The position numbers and the translations under genes were made by a program. A stretch of 64,000 nt of DNA from DASYQD01 sp963846495 (lineage in GTDB: Bacteria > Acidobacteriota > Thermoanaerobaculia > Multivoradales > JAIOJS01), in NCBI GenBank assembly GCA_963846495.1, contig CAWJWP010000029.1, positions 248,001-312,000 of the forward strand, in the 5' to 3' direction. The notes beneath the pieces are model-generated. The model was not told the DNA's origin, made no database searches, and saw nothing but the letters and a program-made list of their open reading frames with translations. Positions 48,033 through 63,060 of the stretch are shown piece after piece. The first letter of the stretch is position 1; each line of letters begins with the position of its first letter.

Positions 48033-48207
48033 GGATGCCCTCCTTCGCCGTGTGACGTAGCGACCGCCGAGCAGACGGACGCCACGCCCGCCCTGCGTCG
48101 ACTTCACCCTGACGATGTCGCGTGCGCCTAGTTAGACGGCCGCGGCGGGCGAGATTCCCCACTCGACCTCGTGGCCGAGCTTCGTTCCGCAGCGCTTGCC
48201 GAGCGCG

Positions 48208-50124
<1,917 letters not shown>

Positions 50125-50175
50125 GCGCGGAGCGGCGGGCCATCCCGCCGACGACGGCGATCCGGCATGCGGCGC

Positions 50176-51897
50176 CTAGGCCGCTGCGCGCCGCCTAATC
50201 GCACGATCTCGAGCAGCGGCCGCAGCCGCGACGCCCGGCCCGACCGCCGCAGCTTGCGCAGCGCCTCGGACTCGATCTGCCGCACCCGCTCGCGGGTGAC
50301 GTTGAACGAGCGGCCGACCTCCTCGAGGGTGAGCTCGCCGTCCTCGGCCATGCCGAAGCGCATGCGCAGCACGCTCTCCTCGCGCGGCGTCAGCGTGCGC
50401 AGCACCTCCATCGTCTCGCGCCGCAGGTCGGCGGCGAGGAAGGAGGAGAGCGGCGACTCCGCCTGCTGGTCGGGGAGGATGTCGCCCAGGTAGCTGTCGC
50501 CGTCCTCGCCGATCGGGGTGTCGAGCGAGATCGGCTGCTGCACGATCTTCTGGATCTCGCGCACCTTCGACGCCGGCAGGTCCATGCGCTCGCCGATCTC
50601 CTCCGGAGAGGGCTCGCGGCCGAGGTCCTGCACCAGCGCGGTGGTGGTGCGGCGCAGCTTGTTGAGCGTCTCCAGCATGTGCACCGGGATGCGGATGGTG
50701 CGCGAGTGGTCGGCGATGGCGCGGGTGATCGCCTGGCGGATCCACCACGTGGCGTAGGTGGAGAACTTGTAGCCGCGGCGGAACTCGAACTTCTCGACCG
50801 CGCGCATGAGGCCGATGTTGCCCTCCTGCACCAGGTCGAGCAGCTGCATGCCGCGGTAGGTGTACTTCTTGGCGATCGACACCACCAGCCGCAGGTTGGC
50901 GCGGATGAGGCGCTCCTTGGCCGCCTCGCACTCGGCCTCGCCGCCGCGGATGCGGACCATCGCCTTCTCCAGCTCGCGCCAGTTGAGGCCGGACTGCTTC
51001 TCCAGCGCCTTGAGCTCGGCGCGGCGAGCGGCCGCGCGCTTCTTGTAGAGCTCGCGCAGGTGGTCGGACTTGGTCGTCCGCATCTTGCGCTCGTGGGCCT
51101 TGACCTCCTGGGAGGCGCGGGAGAGCGGCCGGTGGAGAGCGTCGAGGATGCCGAGCAGCCGGTTGCGCACCTGCCCCGCGGGGTCGATGCTGCGGATCTC
51201 GGCCGACAGCCGCGCCATCACGCGGTCGGCGTCGCGCTCGAGCTTGCCGTGCTCGCGGTCGTTCTCGTCGGTGGCCTCGAGCTCCTCGCGCACCACGGCG
51301 AGCTCGGCGCCGATGACGGCGACCTTGCGGAAGACGGCCAGCGCCTTGTCGACGCGGTTGCGACGCTTCTGCGTCGAGGCGGTCGGCGACGCCGGGCAGC
51401 TCCTCGAAAGCGCGCTCGACGTCGTCGAGGCCGCTCTCGTGGAGGCGCAGCAGCTGCCCCAGCAGCACCTCGCTGTCGGCGAGGGCGAGGAACACCTCGG
51501 CCTGGCCGCGCTCGAGCTGCTGGGCGAGCACCACCTCGCCGGAGCGGTCGAGCAGCGGCACGGCACCCATCTCCTGGAGATAGAGCCGCACCGGGTCGCT
51601 GCCGACGTCGTCGTCGGCGGAGTGGACCTCGACCTCCGCCTCCTTGGTGGCGAGGTCGGGCTCGGCCTCCTCGACGTGCGGCGTGTGGTACGCCTGCGGG
51701 CGGTCGATGACGACGACGCCCTCGTCCGCGAAGCGGGCGTAGAGGTCCTCGAGCTCTCCCGGCTGATCGAGGATGCTCTCGGGGAGAGCGTCGTAGATCT
51801 CGTCGTAGAGCAGATAACCCTGCCCCTGCCCGCGCTCGAGCAGCTGGCGGATCGCGTTCTGGAGCACGTCCTGGGGGCGCAACTTACGCTGGGTCAA
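50176..51897 (-). CDS. rpoD: Primary RNA polymerase sigma factor RpoD (frameshifted)
   Basis: About 570 residues. Region 1.1-like start (LLERGQGQGYLLYDEIYDAL), region 1.2 DPVRLYLQEMG, region 2 hallmark RANLRLVVSIAKKYTYRG, LDLVQEGNIGLMRAVEKF and YATWWIRQAITRAIADHSRT, region 3 and region 4 (TPREESVLRMRFGM, TLEEVGRSFNVTRERVRQIE). These define a housekeeping sigma-70. One indel near 51370 puts the N-terminal third and the rest in different frames, and the main frame lacks a stop near its proper end (about 50195), implying another; because rpoD is essential these are most likely sequence errors. Confidence 0.95.
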   Translation of the reverse strand: MTQRKLRPQDVLQNAIRQLLERGQGQGYLLYDEIYDALPESILDQPGELEDLYARFADEGVVVIDRPQAYHTPHVEEAEPDLATKEAEVEVHSADDDVGSDPVRLYLQEMGAVPLLDRSGEVVLAQQLERGQAEVFLALADSEVLLGQLLRLHESGLDDVERAFEELPGVADRLDAEASQPRRQGAGRLPQGRRHRRRARRGARGARGHRRERPRARQARARRRPRDGAAVGRDPQHRPRGAGAQPAARHPRRSPPAALPRLPGGQGPRAQDADDQVRPPARALQEARGRSPRRAQGAGEAVRPQLARAGEGDGPHPRRRGRVRGGQGAPHPRQPAAGGVDRQEVHLPRHAAARPGAGGQHRPHARGREVRVPPRLQVLHLRHVVDPPGDHPRHRRPLAHHPHPGAHAGDAQQAAPHHHRAGAGPRPRALSGGDRRAHGPAGVEGARDPEDRAAADLARHPDRRGRRQLPGRHPPRPAGGVAALLLPRRRPAARDDGGAAHADAARGERAAHALRHGRGRRAHPRGGRPLVQRHPRAGAADRVRGAAQAAAVGPGVAAAAAARDRAIRRRAAA

Positions 51898-51931
51898 TTA
51901 CTTCTCCCTATGCCAGCCGGCCGACGGAGGT

Positions 51932-51953
51932 GATGGGAAAGCCCATTCCCATC
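51932..51953. promoter_or_regulatory. Perfect hairpin upstream of rpoD
   Basis: GATGGGAA (51932-51939) and TTCCCATC (51946-51953) form an 8-bp stem with a 6-nt loop, 35-55 nt before the rpoD start. It could be an operator or a leader hairpin. I see no other element in 51954-52185, which is otherwise empty of genes. Confidence 0.35.
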
Positions 51954-52185
51954 CTTCGTTGGATCAAACGGGGGGCGCCGAGGGAACTATTCCCGGCCTT
52001 GCCGCATGCCTCCGCCGAGGGCGGACGCGGCGATGGAGAGCAGGTTGGGACGGGCCGGAAAGGTTCGGGACGTGGGCGCCGGCAGGGGATTTTCCGGTGG
52101 CGGCGATGGTGCCGCAGCATGCCGGTGTTGGCGCCCGCGGCATGATAACGCAAGTCGCCGAGAAAAATGACCCCCAAAGTGCAAA

Positions 52186-52216
52186 CGATCCCCGCGGCGG
52201 TTCGCCACGGGGATCG
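52186..52216 (-). terminator. Probable terminator of the DUF4331 gene
   Basis: CGATCCCCG (52186-52194) and CGGGGATCG (52208-52216) form a perfect 9-bp stem. On the minus strand it is followed by TTTGCACTTT and lies about 80 nt past the DUF4331 stop. The T tract is interrupted, so efficiency is uncertain. Confidence 0.6.
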
Positions 52217-52294
52217 GTCTCGGTCGCTCTACGGACCCCGGCGCCAGGCGGCGCCGCGCCGTCGCGGCTCCGCGAGCCAGAGCCCCGCAAAGGG

Positions 52295-53845
52295 TCACTG
52301 GCAGGGCTGCGGCGCGTCCGGGTCCGGGATGTCCGGCACTGTGGGCAGGTTGACGCCGCCGTGCCCCTGGAGCAGCCCGTTGTGGGCCGGCGCCAGGAAG
52401 GGGAACCGGGGCAGGAAATTCTTGTCGTTGACCTCGACGCCCTTGAACAAGCCGGCGAAGGGATCCGCCGCGGCGACCAGGCTCAGCACGACCGTGTTGA
52501 CGTTCACCTGGTGGCTGTTCGGCGTCGGCCCGCCGCCGAGGCGCCGGCCGTTGGGGAAGCTCGAGTTGGTGGCGGCGTCGAGGGTGATGACGTCGCCGGT
52601 GAAGCCGTTGGCGATGGGGATCGGACGGCCGAGGTTGACCGCGTTGACGATGTCGACCCGGCCGCTGGGGATGCCTTTCAGCGTGTCGACGGTCGACTGC
52701 GGCAGGCCGAGCGCGGCGTAGATGCCCAGCGCCTCGGCGTCGCGCACCAGCACCGGGAAGAGGATGTCGGCGCCAAAGTTGGTGACGTCGGTGAGCGGCG
52801 TGCTGCGCAGGTACTTGGTGTGGCGCTGGGTGCCGACGAGGCCGGCGTTGAAGAGCGGCAGCGCGTTGCGGCCGACCTGCACGTACTTGCCCGACCCCTT
52901 GACGCCGGTGATGACGTTGCCGGGATCGACGGTCTGCGTCTGCTGGCGCGAGATGCTCGACCAGACGCGCAGCAGGCTGTCGGTGCTGGTGCTGATCGCG
53001 GTGCCGTTGTGCGGGATGCCGCCCGGGAAGAGGTCGCTGGTCGGGATCTCGAGCGCGATCGAGAAGACGTTGAAGCCGGTGAAGACGTCCTCGATCGGCG
53101 TGGTGCGCGCACCGGCGATGCCGCCGAGGTCGCCGGCGCCCATGTTGACGAGGTCGAAGACGCCCTTCTCGTCGAGCTGGTAGGGGTCGTCGAACTGGCC
53201 GGCGATGACGCGCCCGCCGTTGGAGAGGCTGTGGATGAAGGTGTCGACGAAGTCCTGGTCGTACAGCGCGTCCTCGCGGCTGCTGGGGTCGCCGCTCTGG
53301 TAGCCGGCGAAGCTGCCGAGCCCGTAGATCAGGCGGTCGGTCTGCGGGCCGTGGTTGTTCGGCAGCACCGGCAGGTTGGCGCCGAGAACGGTCCTCCCCG
53401 CCTGCGCGGGGCTGAACAGACGCGTCACCGTCATCGTCTCGGTGCCGCCGGTGAGCTGCCAGAGCAGCTCGTTGCCGCCGCCGAGGCCGTCGGTGGGGCT
53501 GGGGCCGGCTTCCGGCGCCAGCGTGTTCTTGAACTCGATGCGGTAGACCGCGACGTCCTTCAGGCTGGCGCCCTTGCCGATGTGGAACTCGTAGCGGTAG
53601 CCGTTGCAGGCGCGGAAGCCCTGGTTGCCCTGCCCCGGCTCGTGGAGCGGGTTGAAGTTCATGATCAGGTAGAGCTTGTCGTGCGCGCCGTCGGACACCC
53701 AGGCGTAGGTGTCGGTGTTGTCGGCGCAGGGCTCGTTGAGCACCGCCAGGGCTTCGCGGTGGCTCGAGGCGGCGGCGGGCAGGGCGCCGAGCAGGGACAG
53801 CGCCGCGGCCGCCAGGCCGAAGGCAGCGAATCGATTCGTTCTCAT
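52295..53845 (-). CDS. DUF4331 secreted protein
   Basis: 516 residues. Signal peptide MRTNRFAAFGLAAAALSLLG with cleavage after AAA, then the DUF4331 pattern: SSHREA at the mature N-terminus, NTDTYAWVS, YLIMNFNPLHEPGQG, and RVWSSISRQ in the middle. The family is widespread and exported but its role is unknown. It ends with PDPDAPQPCQ, and has few Cys. Well-formed, no frameshift. Likely monocistronic with the terminator at 52186. Confidence 0.9.
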   Translation of the reverse strand: MRTNRFAAFGLAAAALSLLGALPAAASSHREALAVLNEPCADNTDTYAWVSDGAHDKLYLIMNFNPLHEPGQGNQGFRACNGYRYEFHIGKGASLKDVAVYRIEFKNTLAPEAGPSPTDGLGGGNELLWQLTGGTETMTVTRLFSPAQAGRTVLGANLPVLPNNHGPQTDRLIYGLGSFAGYQSGDPSSREDALYDQDFVDTFIHSLSNGGRVIAGQFDDPYQLDEKGVFDLVNMGAGDLGGIAGARTTPIEDVFTGFNVFSIALEIPTSDLFPGGIPHNGTAISTSTDSLLRVWSSISRQQTQTVDPGNVITGVKGSGKYVQVGRNALPLFNAGLVGTQRHTKYLRSTPLTDVTNFGADILFPVLVRDAEALGIYAALGLPQSTVDTLKGIPSGRVDIVNAVNLGRPIPIANGFTGDVITLDAATNSSFPNGRRLGGGPTPNSHQVNVNTVVLSLVAAADPFAGLFKGVEVNDKNFLPRFPFLAPAHNGLLQGHGGVNLPTVPDIPDPDAPQPCQ

Positions 53846-53990
53846 TCCTCGTTTCTCCTTCTTCGTTCGTGAGCGTTTGGTGGCTCGCTGGCACCACTAC
53901 GCGACCGAACGAAGGTCAGATGAATCGAGCGAAGGCGAGGCGCTGCGTGTGAGGACCGCGCGGAGGGCGGCGCCTATACTCCCGATCCCG

Positions 53991-55082
<1,092 letters not shown>

Positions 55083-55171
55083 GGTGGCGCGAGCGGGCGT
55101 GGCGAGCCGGTGCCGCAAAGCGTGCCTGCTACCATGGATCAGCGCCTGCGCGCTTCGCACAGCTCATCGGG

Positions 55172-55789
55172 ATGGAAGAAGGACTCGCCCCCGCCACTCA
55201 GCTCCTCGGCGCCGCGTTGCCGCGCGGTATCGCGTGGGAGCGCGCCGGCCGCCGGCTGGCATGGCAGGCGCTCGCGGGAGCTCTCTTCGCCGTGCTGGCC
55301 GTCGTCGGCTGGCAGTGGATGACGGCGGACAGGCTGACGCCCGCGCCGCAAGTCGTGCGCGCGGCGGCGAAGCAGGCGGTACAGACGAGCGCAGCGATCG
55401 TCACCACCGTCCACAAGACGGAAGCCATCGCGCTGACCGCGGCGCAGCGTCAAATCCTGGCGCGACTCGAGCAGCCTACCGAGTGGACGCACACCGAGCA
55501 CGGCACCGGCGAAGCGAGCTACTACGCGCGCGGCTTCGAAGGTCGGCCGACGGCGAGCGGCGAGCCCTACCGCGCCGCGAAGCTCACTGCCGCGCACCGC
55601 ACGTTGCCGTTCGGCACGCTGCTGCGGGTCACCAACGAGCGCAATGGCCGCAGCGTCGTCGTCCGCGTCAACGACCGCGGGCCGTTTCACGCCCGCCGCG
55701 TCGTCGACCTCTCGCGCGCCGCCGCCGCCGAGCTCGGCCTCGTCCGCCGCGGCCGCGGCCAGGTGCGGCTCGACGTGCTGTCGCGGTAG
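55172..55789 (+). CDS. RlpA-like double-psi beta-barrel septal protein
   Basis: 205 residues. Cytoplasmic start, one membrane helix (ALAGALFAVLAVVGWQWM), a linker and a RlpA barrel: GEASYYARGFEGRPTASGE, LTAAHRTLPFGTLLRVTN, VRVNDRGPFHARRVVDLSRA. The Asp of VNDRGPF matches the lytic transglycosylase active site. RlpA proteins cleave denuded peptidoglycan at the septum; here it is anchored by a helix instead of a lipid and lacks a SPOR domain. It lies 89 nt after murB on the same strand. Confidence 0.9.
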   Translation: MEEGLAPATQLLGAALPRGIAWERAGRRLAWQALAGALFAVLAVVGWQWMTADRLTPAPQVVRAAAKQAVQTSAAIVTTVHKTEAIALTAAQRQILARLEQPTEWTHTEHGTGEASYYARGFEGRPTASGEPYRAAKLTAAHRTLPFGTLLRVTNERNGRSVVVRVNDRGPFHARRVVDLSRAAAAELGLVRRGRGQVRLDVLSR

Positions 55790-55812
55790 CGACGCTCTCG
55801 CGGCGCGCTCCG

Positions 55813-55956
55813 CATCGAGATCGCTTCGTCGCTGCGCTCCTCGCGATGACATTGGAGCTGTATCGCGAGGCCGCGCAGCGTATGAACCGTCATCGCGAGG
55901 CCCGCGCGTTTGAGCCGTCATCGCGAGGCCGCGGAGCGGCCGTGGCGATCTCGATG
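55813..55956. repeat. Cluster of the same palindromic repeat family as 33286-33363
   Basis: 55813-55850 is the reverse of the GTCAT(T/C)GCGAGGAGCG half of the 33-kb element with 34 of 38 identical. 55861-55880, 55889-55910 and 55916-55956 are direct copies or partial copies of the other half (CG(T)(C)ATCGCGAGGCC). It sits between RlpA and NFACT-R genes and contains no gene. Confidence 0.7.
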
Positions 55957-55964
55957 CTCCGTGC

Positions 55965-56404
55965 TCACGGCTCCTCGCCACGCCACGGGGGGACCGTCAT
56001 CGTTTCGTAGCGTCCCAATGTGACTTTGCCGGGCGCGAAGCCGCGCGGCTTGCGCACCTCGGCGCAGCGGGTCCAGTGCACCGCCACTCGGCCGCCCGCC
56101 TTCACCTTCGAGTGTCCCGCGGCCAGCGCCGCCGCGAAGCGCGCGGTGTCGCGCGGCAGCCGTTCGAGGCCGTCGGGGTTGCGCACCACGACGTGCGAGC
56201 CCGAGCCGGCGGCGACGTGGAACCAGAAGTCGCGCGGCGAGGCGAGCTTCACGCTCAACACGTCGTTGTCGGCGGCGGCGCGGCCGACGAGCACCGTCAT
56301 GCCGTCGGGCGAGGTGAAGCGCTTCGCCACCGAGCGCCCCTGCCACAGGCCCTGCTCGGCGTCGGTGGGTCCGGGCTGGCCGGTGCGCGGCGCGCGCCGC
56401 TCGC

Positions 56405-56408
<4 letters not shown>
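55965..56408 (-). CDS. Stand-alone NFACT-R (DUF814) RNA-binding domain protein
   Basis: 147 residues from GTG at 56408, whose GTGA overlaps the stop of the kinase gene. It holds the NFACT-R core: RFTSPDGMTVLVGR, DFWFHVAAGSGSHVVVRN, then AAGHSKVKAGGRV and the conserved end PRGFAPGKVTLGRYETMTV. In RqcH/NEMF this domain is the C-terminal part of a larger protein that binds peptidyl-tRNA on stalled ribosomes; here it is alone with no NFACT-N or HhH part nearby. Its coupling to a kinase is unexplained. Confidence 0.85.
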
Positions 56409-58090
<1,682 letters not shown>

Positions 58091-59720
58091 ACTCGCCGTG
58101 AATGAGCCGTTCGACGCTGCCGGAGTACGACAGCTCGCCGGAGAGGATGCCCTGGAACTCGACGAGCGGCTTGCCCAGATCGAGCCCGGCGGGACCGAAG
58201 CTGACCTCGCGGATCAAGTGCTCGTGCGGACCGGTGCGCCGCTTCACCATGGCGATCGCCTTGCGCAGCCGGCCGAAGGCCTCGAAGTAGCGCATGACGA
58301 TGACGCTGTCGGCGAGGTAGCTGAGCTTGAACGGCTCGTCGAGCGCCTCGCCGACGAAGCCGTGCTGCGTCGCCACCACCAACGTCAACACACCGCGGCG
58401 GTTGAGGAAGCTGAACAGCTCGTGCAGGTGGAGGGTGACGAAGCGCTCCTCGGGCATGGCGCTGCGGTAGCCGTTGAAGCTGTCGATCGCCAGCACCGTC
58501 GCTCCCTGCCGTTCGGTCTCGCAGATGACGTGGGCGAACTCGCAGGGGGCGAGCTCGGCGGGGTTGACGTGGCGCAGCTGCAGCTGCCCCGAGGCGAGGG
58601 CCGGACCGACGTCGGCGCCCAGCCAGCGGGCGCGGTGGACCCACTTGTCGGGCTCCTCGTCGAAGAGGAAGGCGGCGCAGCGCTCGCCGCGTTCGAGGGC
58701 GCTGAGGACATAGCGGGTCACCAGCGTCGACTTGCCGACGCCGGCGGGGCCGAGGACCATCGTCGTGGTGCCGCGGTCGAGCGGCCCGCCGGTGAGCTGG
58801 TCGAGGCGCGGGAGCCCGCTCGCGGCCGTGCCGCTGTGGGGCGGCCTGCCGTCGACGGGGAAGGCGGGCAGCCGCGGATAGACCGCCACGCCGCCGCGCA
58901 GGATGCGGAGGTCGTGGTAGCCCTCGACGAACCTGACGCCGCGCATCTTCTCGATGCGCAGGCGTCGCCGCGCGTCGCCGTAGTCCTGCGCCACCTGCTC
59001 GACCATCACCACGCCGTGGGTCAAGGTCTCGAGCTGGAACTCGCCGGTCTCGTGGGCGAGGCGGGTGTCGAGCAGCAGCACGGTGGTGCCGTGCTCGGTG
59101 AAGTACTTCTTGAGCGCCAGGATCTGACGGCGGTAGCGCAGCGAGTCGCGCGCCATCAGGCGCATCTCGGAGAGCGAGTCGAAGGCGACGCGTGTCGGCC
59201 GCAGCCGGTCCAAGGTGGCGAGGATCTGCCGCGTCGTCTCGGTGAGCTCGATCTCGGAAGGATGGAACAGGGTATAGCCGCTGGCGTCGTCGACGCCGGC
59301 GTCGTAGCTCTGGAAGTCGCACAGGTGCAGTCCTTCGGGCAGCTCCCAACCATGCGAGCGCGCGACGTCGCGGATTTCGTCGGCCGTCTCCGATAGCGCC
59401 ACGTAGACCGTCGTCTCGCCGGCGCGCGCGCCGGCCATCAGGAACTGCAGGGCCAGGGTCGTCTTGCCGGCGCCGGGCCGGCCGTAGAGCAGGTGCATGC
59501 GGTTCGAAGGGAAGCCGCCGTCGAGCACGGCGTCGAGCCCCTCCACTCCGGTAGCGAGCCGTTCGAGCTCGCGGACTTGCAGCGTTTCCATAACGGTTCT
59601 CCCCAACCGTCAAGTAGGTTCGAGCTGGGTGGCCGTCCCGCGCGTTGGCGCCGGGCCGGCCGCGCTTTGCAAGCAAAATGCCGGGGGCTCGAACGGCGGC
59701 CGGCGGCCGCGGGCGCGGCG

Positions 59721-60938
59721 TCAGCCGGTGGGGCGCGGCTCCGCCGCGACCTCGGCGTACAGCGCGAGGAAGCTCGGCGGGAACGCGGCAGCGATGGGCT
59801 TGACCTGCGTCCGCATGGCGGTGCAGCGGCGCAGCTCCTCGCGCGCCTGCTGGAGCGTCGCGTCGCCCTGGGCCGCTTGCAAGAGATACAGGCCGTGGAG
59901 CGAGGCGGCGCGCAGCAAGCACGCATGGGCGGCGGCACGCGGCTCCGTGTACTGCGTGGCGGAGAGCGTGGTGATCGCGGCCGCGTAGTCGCCGGCGAGG
60001 TAGGAGCCGGCGGCGCGCTGCAGCTCCTCCGGCGGCGGTTTCACCGCCGCCTGCAGCTCGCGCAGCGACAGCTTGAGCGCCTCCTGGAGACGCTTCAGCT
60101 CGGCGACCGGCGTCGACGGATCGGCGGCGGCGGCGCGGGTGAGCGCCTCCTCGACCCGCTCGCTCTGCTTGGCGATCGCCGCCGGCAGCGGAGTGAGGGT
60201 GCGGGTCACCGACGAGACGCGGCGGCGGCCGTCCTCGATCGCCTTGGCGAGGGCGGCGAGCTCCTTGTCCACCTCTGCCTGCAGCGCCTCACGGCGCGCG
60301 GTCGCCTCGGTGAGGAGCGCATCGAGGTCGCGCCGCGCCGCCTGCGCCGCCTTGCCGGCCTCGGCGGCCTTGTCGGCGTCGAGCTCCTGCTCGGCGCGGG
60401 CGAGCAGGGTGCGGGCAGCGGCGAGCTGAGCGGTAGCGGGCTCCTGGCGCGTGGCGAAGGAGGGCGAGCCCTCGCGCCACACCGGCCGCATCACCGCGCT
60501 CGACTCGACGCCGGCGACGGCGAAGGCGGCCGCAGCCGCCGCGTCGACGTCGCGCTGCGCCTGCGCCACCGCCTCGCCGGTGCGCTGCACGCGGCGGTGA
60601 CAGAGCTGGCGTCGTTGCGTGAGCTGCTGCGATTCTTCCTTCGACAGTTTGCCCTGCTTCTCGGCGGTGTCGAAGGCGGCGATGGCGCTGCGGCAATCGC
60701 CCTGCTCGGCGAGCGCGACGCCCAGCCAATAGTGCGGCGTATAGCGGCGGAAGAGGTTGCCGATCCCGCCGGCGGCGTCCGGCTTCTCGGCGATCGCTTG
60801 CCGCATCTGCTTCGCCGCCTCGTCCCAGCGCTGCTGCTCGATGGCGTCCATCCCGCGCTTATAGGAGTCCTTGGCGTCGGCGAGCAGCGCGCTCGAAGCG
60901 GCGAGCAACGCAAGCAGAACGCTGAGAGCTAAGAGGGA
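59721..60938 (-). CDS. Periplasmic TPR/coiled-coil protein, unknown
   Basis: About 400 residues. A hydrophobic signal segment (LLALSVLLALLAASSALLAD) is followed by TPR-like helices (AKDSYKRGMDAIEQQRWDEA, YWLGVALAEQGDCRSAIAAF) and a long Ala/Glu/Arg coiled coil. The start is unresolved: no ATG or GTG precedes the signal segment, and the longer frame to 61136 is Pro/Arg-rich and crosses a G-rich hairpin region. Same strand as the kinase and PpiC genes, suggesting a three-gene unit. Confidence 0.7.
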   Translation of the reverse strand, partial: SLLALSVLLALLAASSALLADAKDSYKRGMDAIEQQRWDEAAKQMRQAIAEKPDAAGGIGNLFRRYTPHYWLGVALAEQGDCRSAIAAFDTAEKQGKLSKEESQQLTQRRQLCHRRVQRTGEAVAQAQRDVDAAAAAAFAVAGVESSAVMRPVWREGSPSFATRQEPATAQLAAARTLLARAEQELDADKAAEAGKAAQAARRDLDALLTEATARREALQAEVDKELAALAKAIEDGRRRVSSVTRTLTPLPAAIAKQSERVEEALTRAAAADPSTPVAELKRLQEALKLSLRELQAAVKPPPEELQRAAGSYLAGDYAAAITTLSATQYTEPRAAAHACLLRAASLHGLYLLQAAQGDATLQQAREELRRCTAMRTQVKPIAAAFPPSFLALYAEVAAEPRPTG

Positions 60939-60950
60939 CGGTTGGGGACG

Positions 60951-61118
60951 CCCCCTGCCCCTGGAGGGTGGGACCCGCGGCGCCGCGCAGCGGCGGCGCC
61001 CTGTCCGCAGGGCGCCCGAGCGCAGCGAGTCCGTGGGCGAGGGGGACGGGGGGTTAGGGGTGAGGCGAGACCCAGGGGAGGGGGTCGGGAGGGGGGCGGC
61101 AGCGCGCTTTGCGCGCGG
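60951..61118. other. G-rich intergenic tract with hairpins
   Basis: Between the kinase and TPR genes, 61038-61097 holds at least six G runs of four or more (GGGGG, GGGGGG, GGGG, GGGGAGGGGG, GGGGGG), a pattern able to form a G-quadruplex on the plus strand. A perfect 9-bp hairpin GGCGCCCTG/CAGGGCGCC (60995-61003, 61008-61016) and GCGCGC-TTT-GCGCGC (61101-61115) flank it. No gene is seen. The runs are also places where consensus errors are likely. Confidence 0.6.
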
Positions 61119-61126
61119 GGGTGGGT

Positions 61127-63043
<1,917 letters not shown>

Positions 63044-63060
63044 ACCGCCGCTATCGTAGA

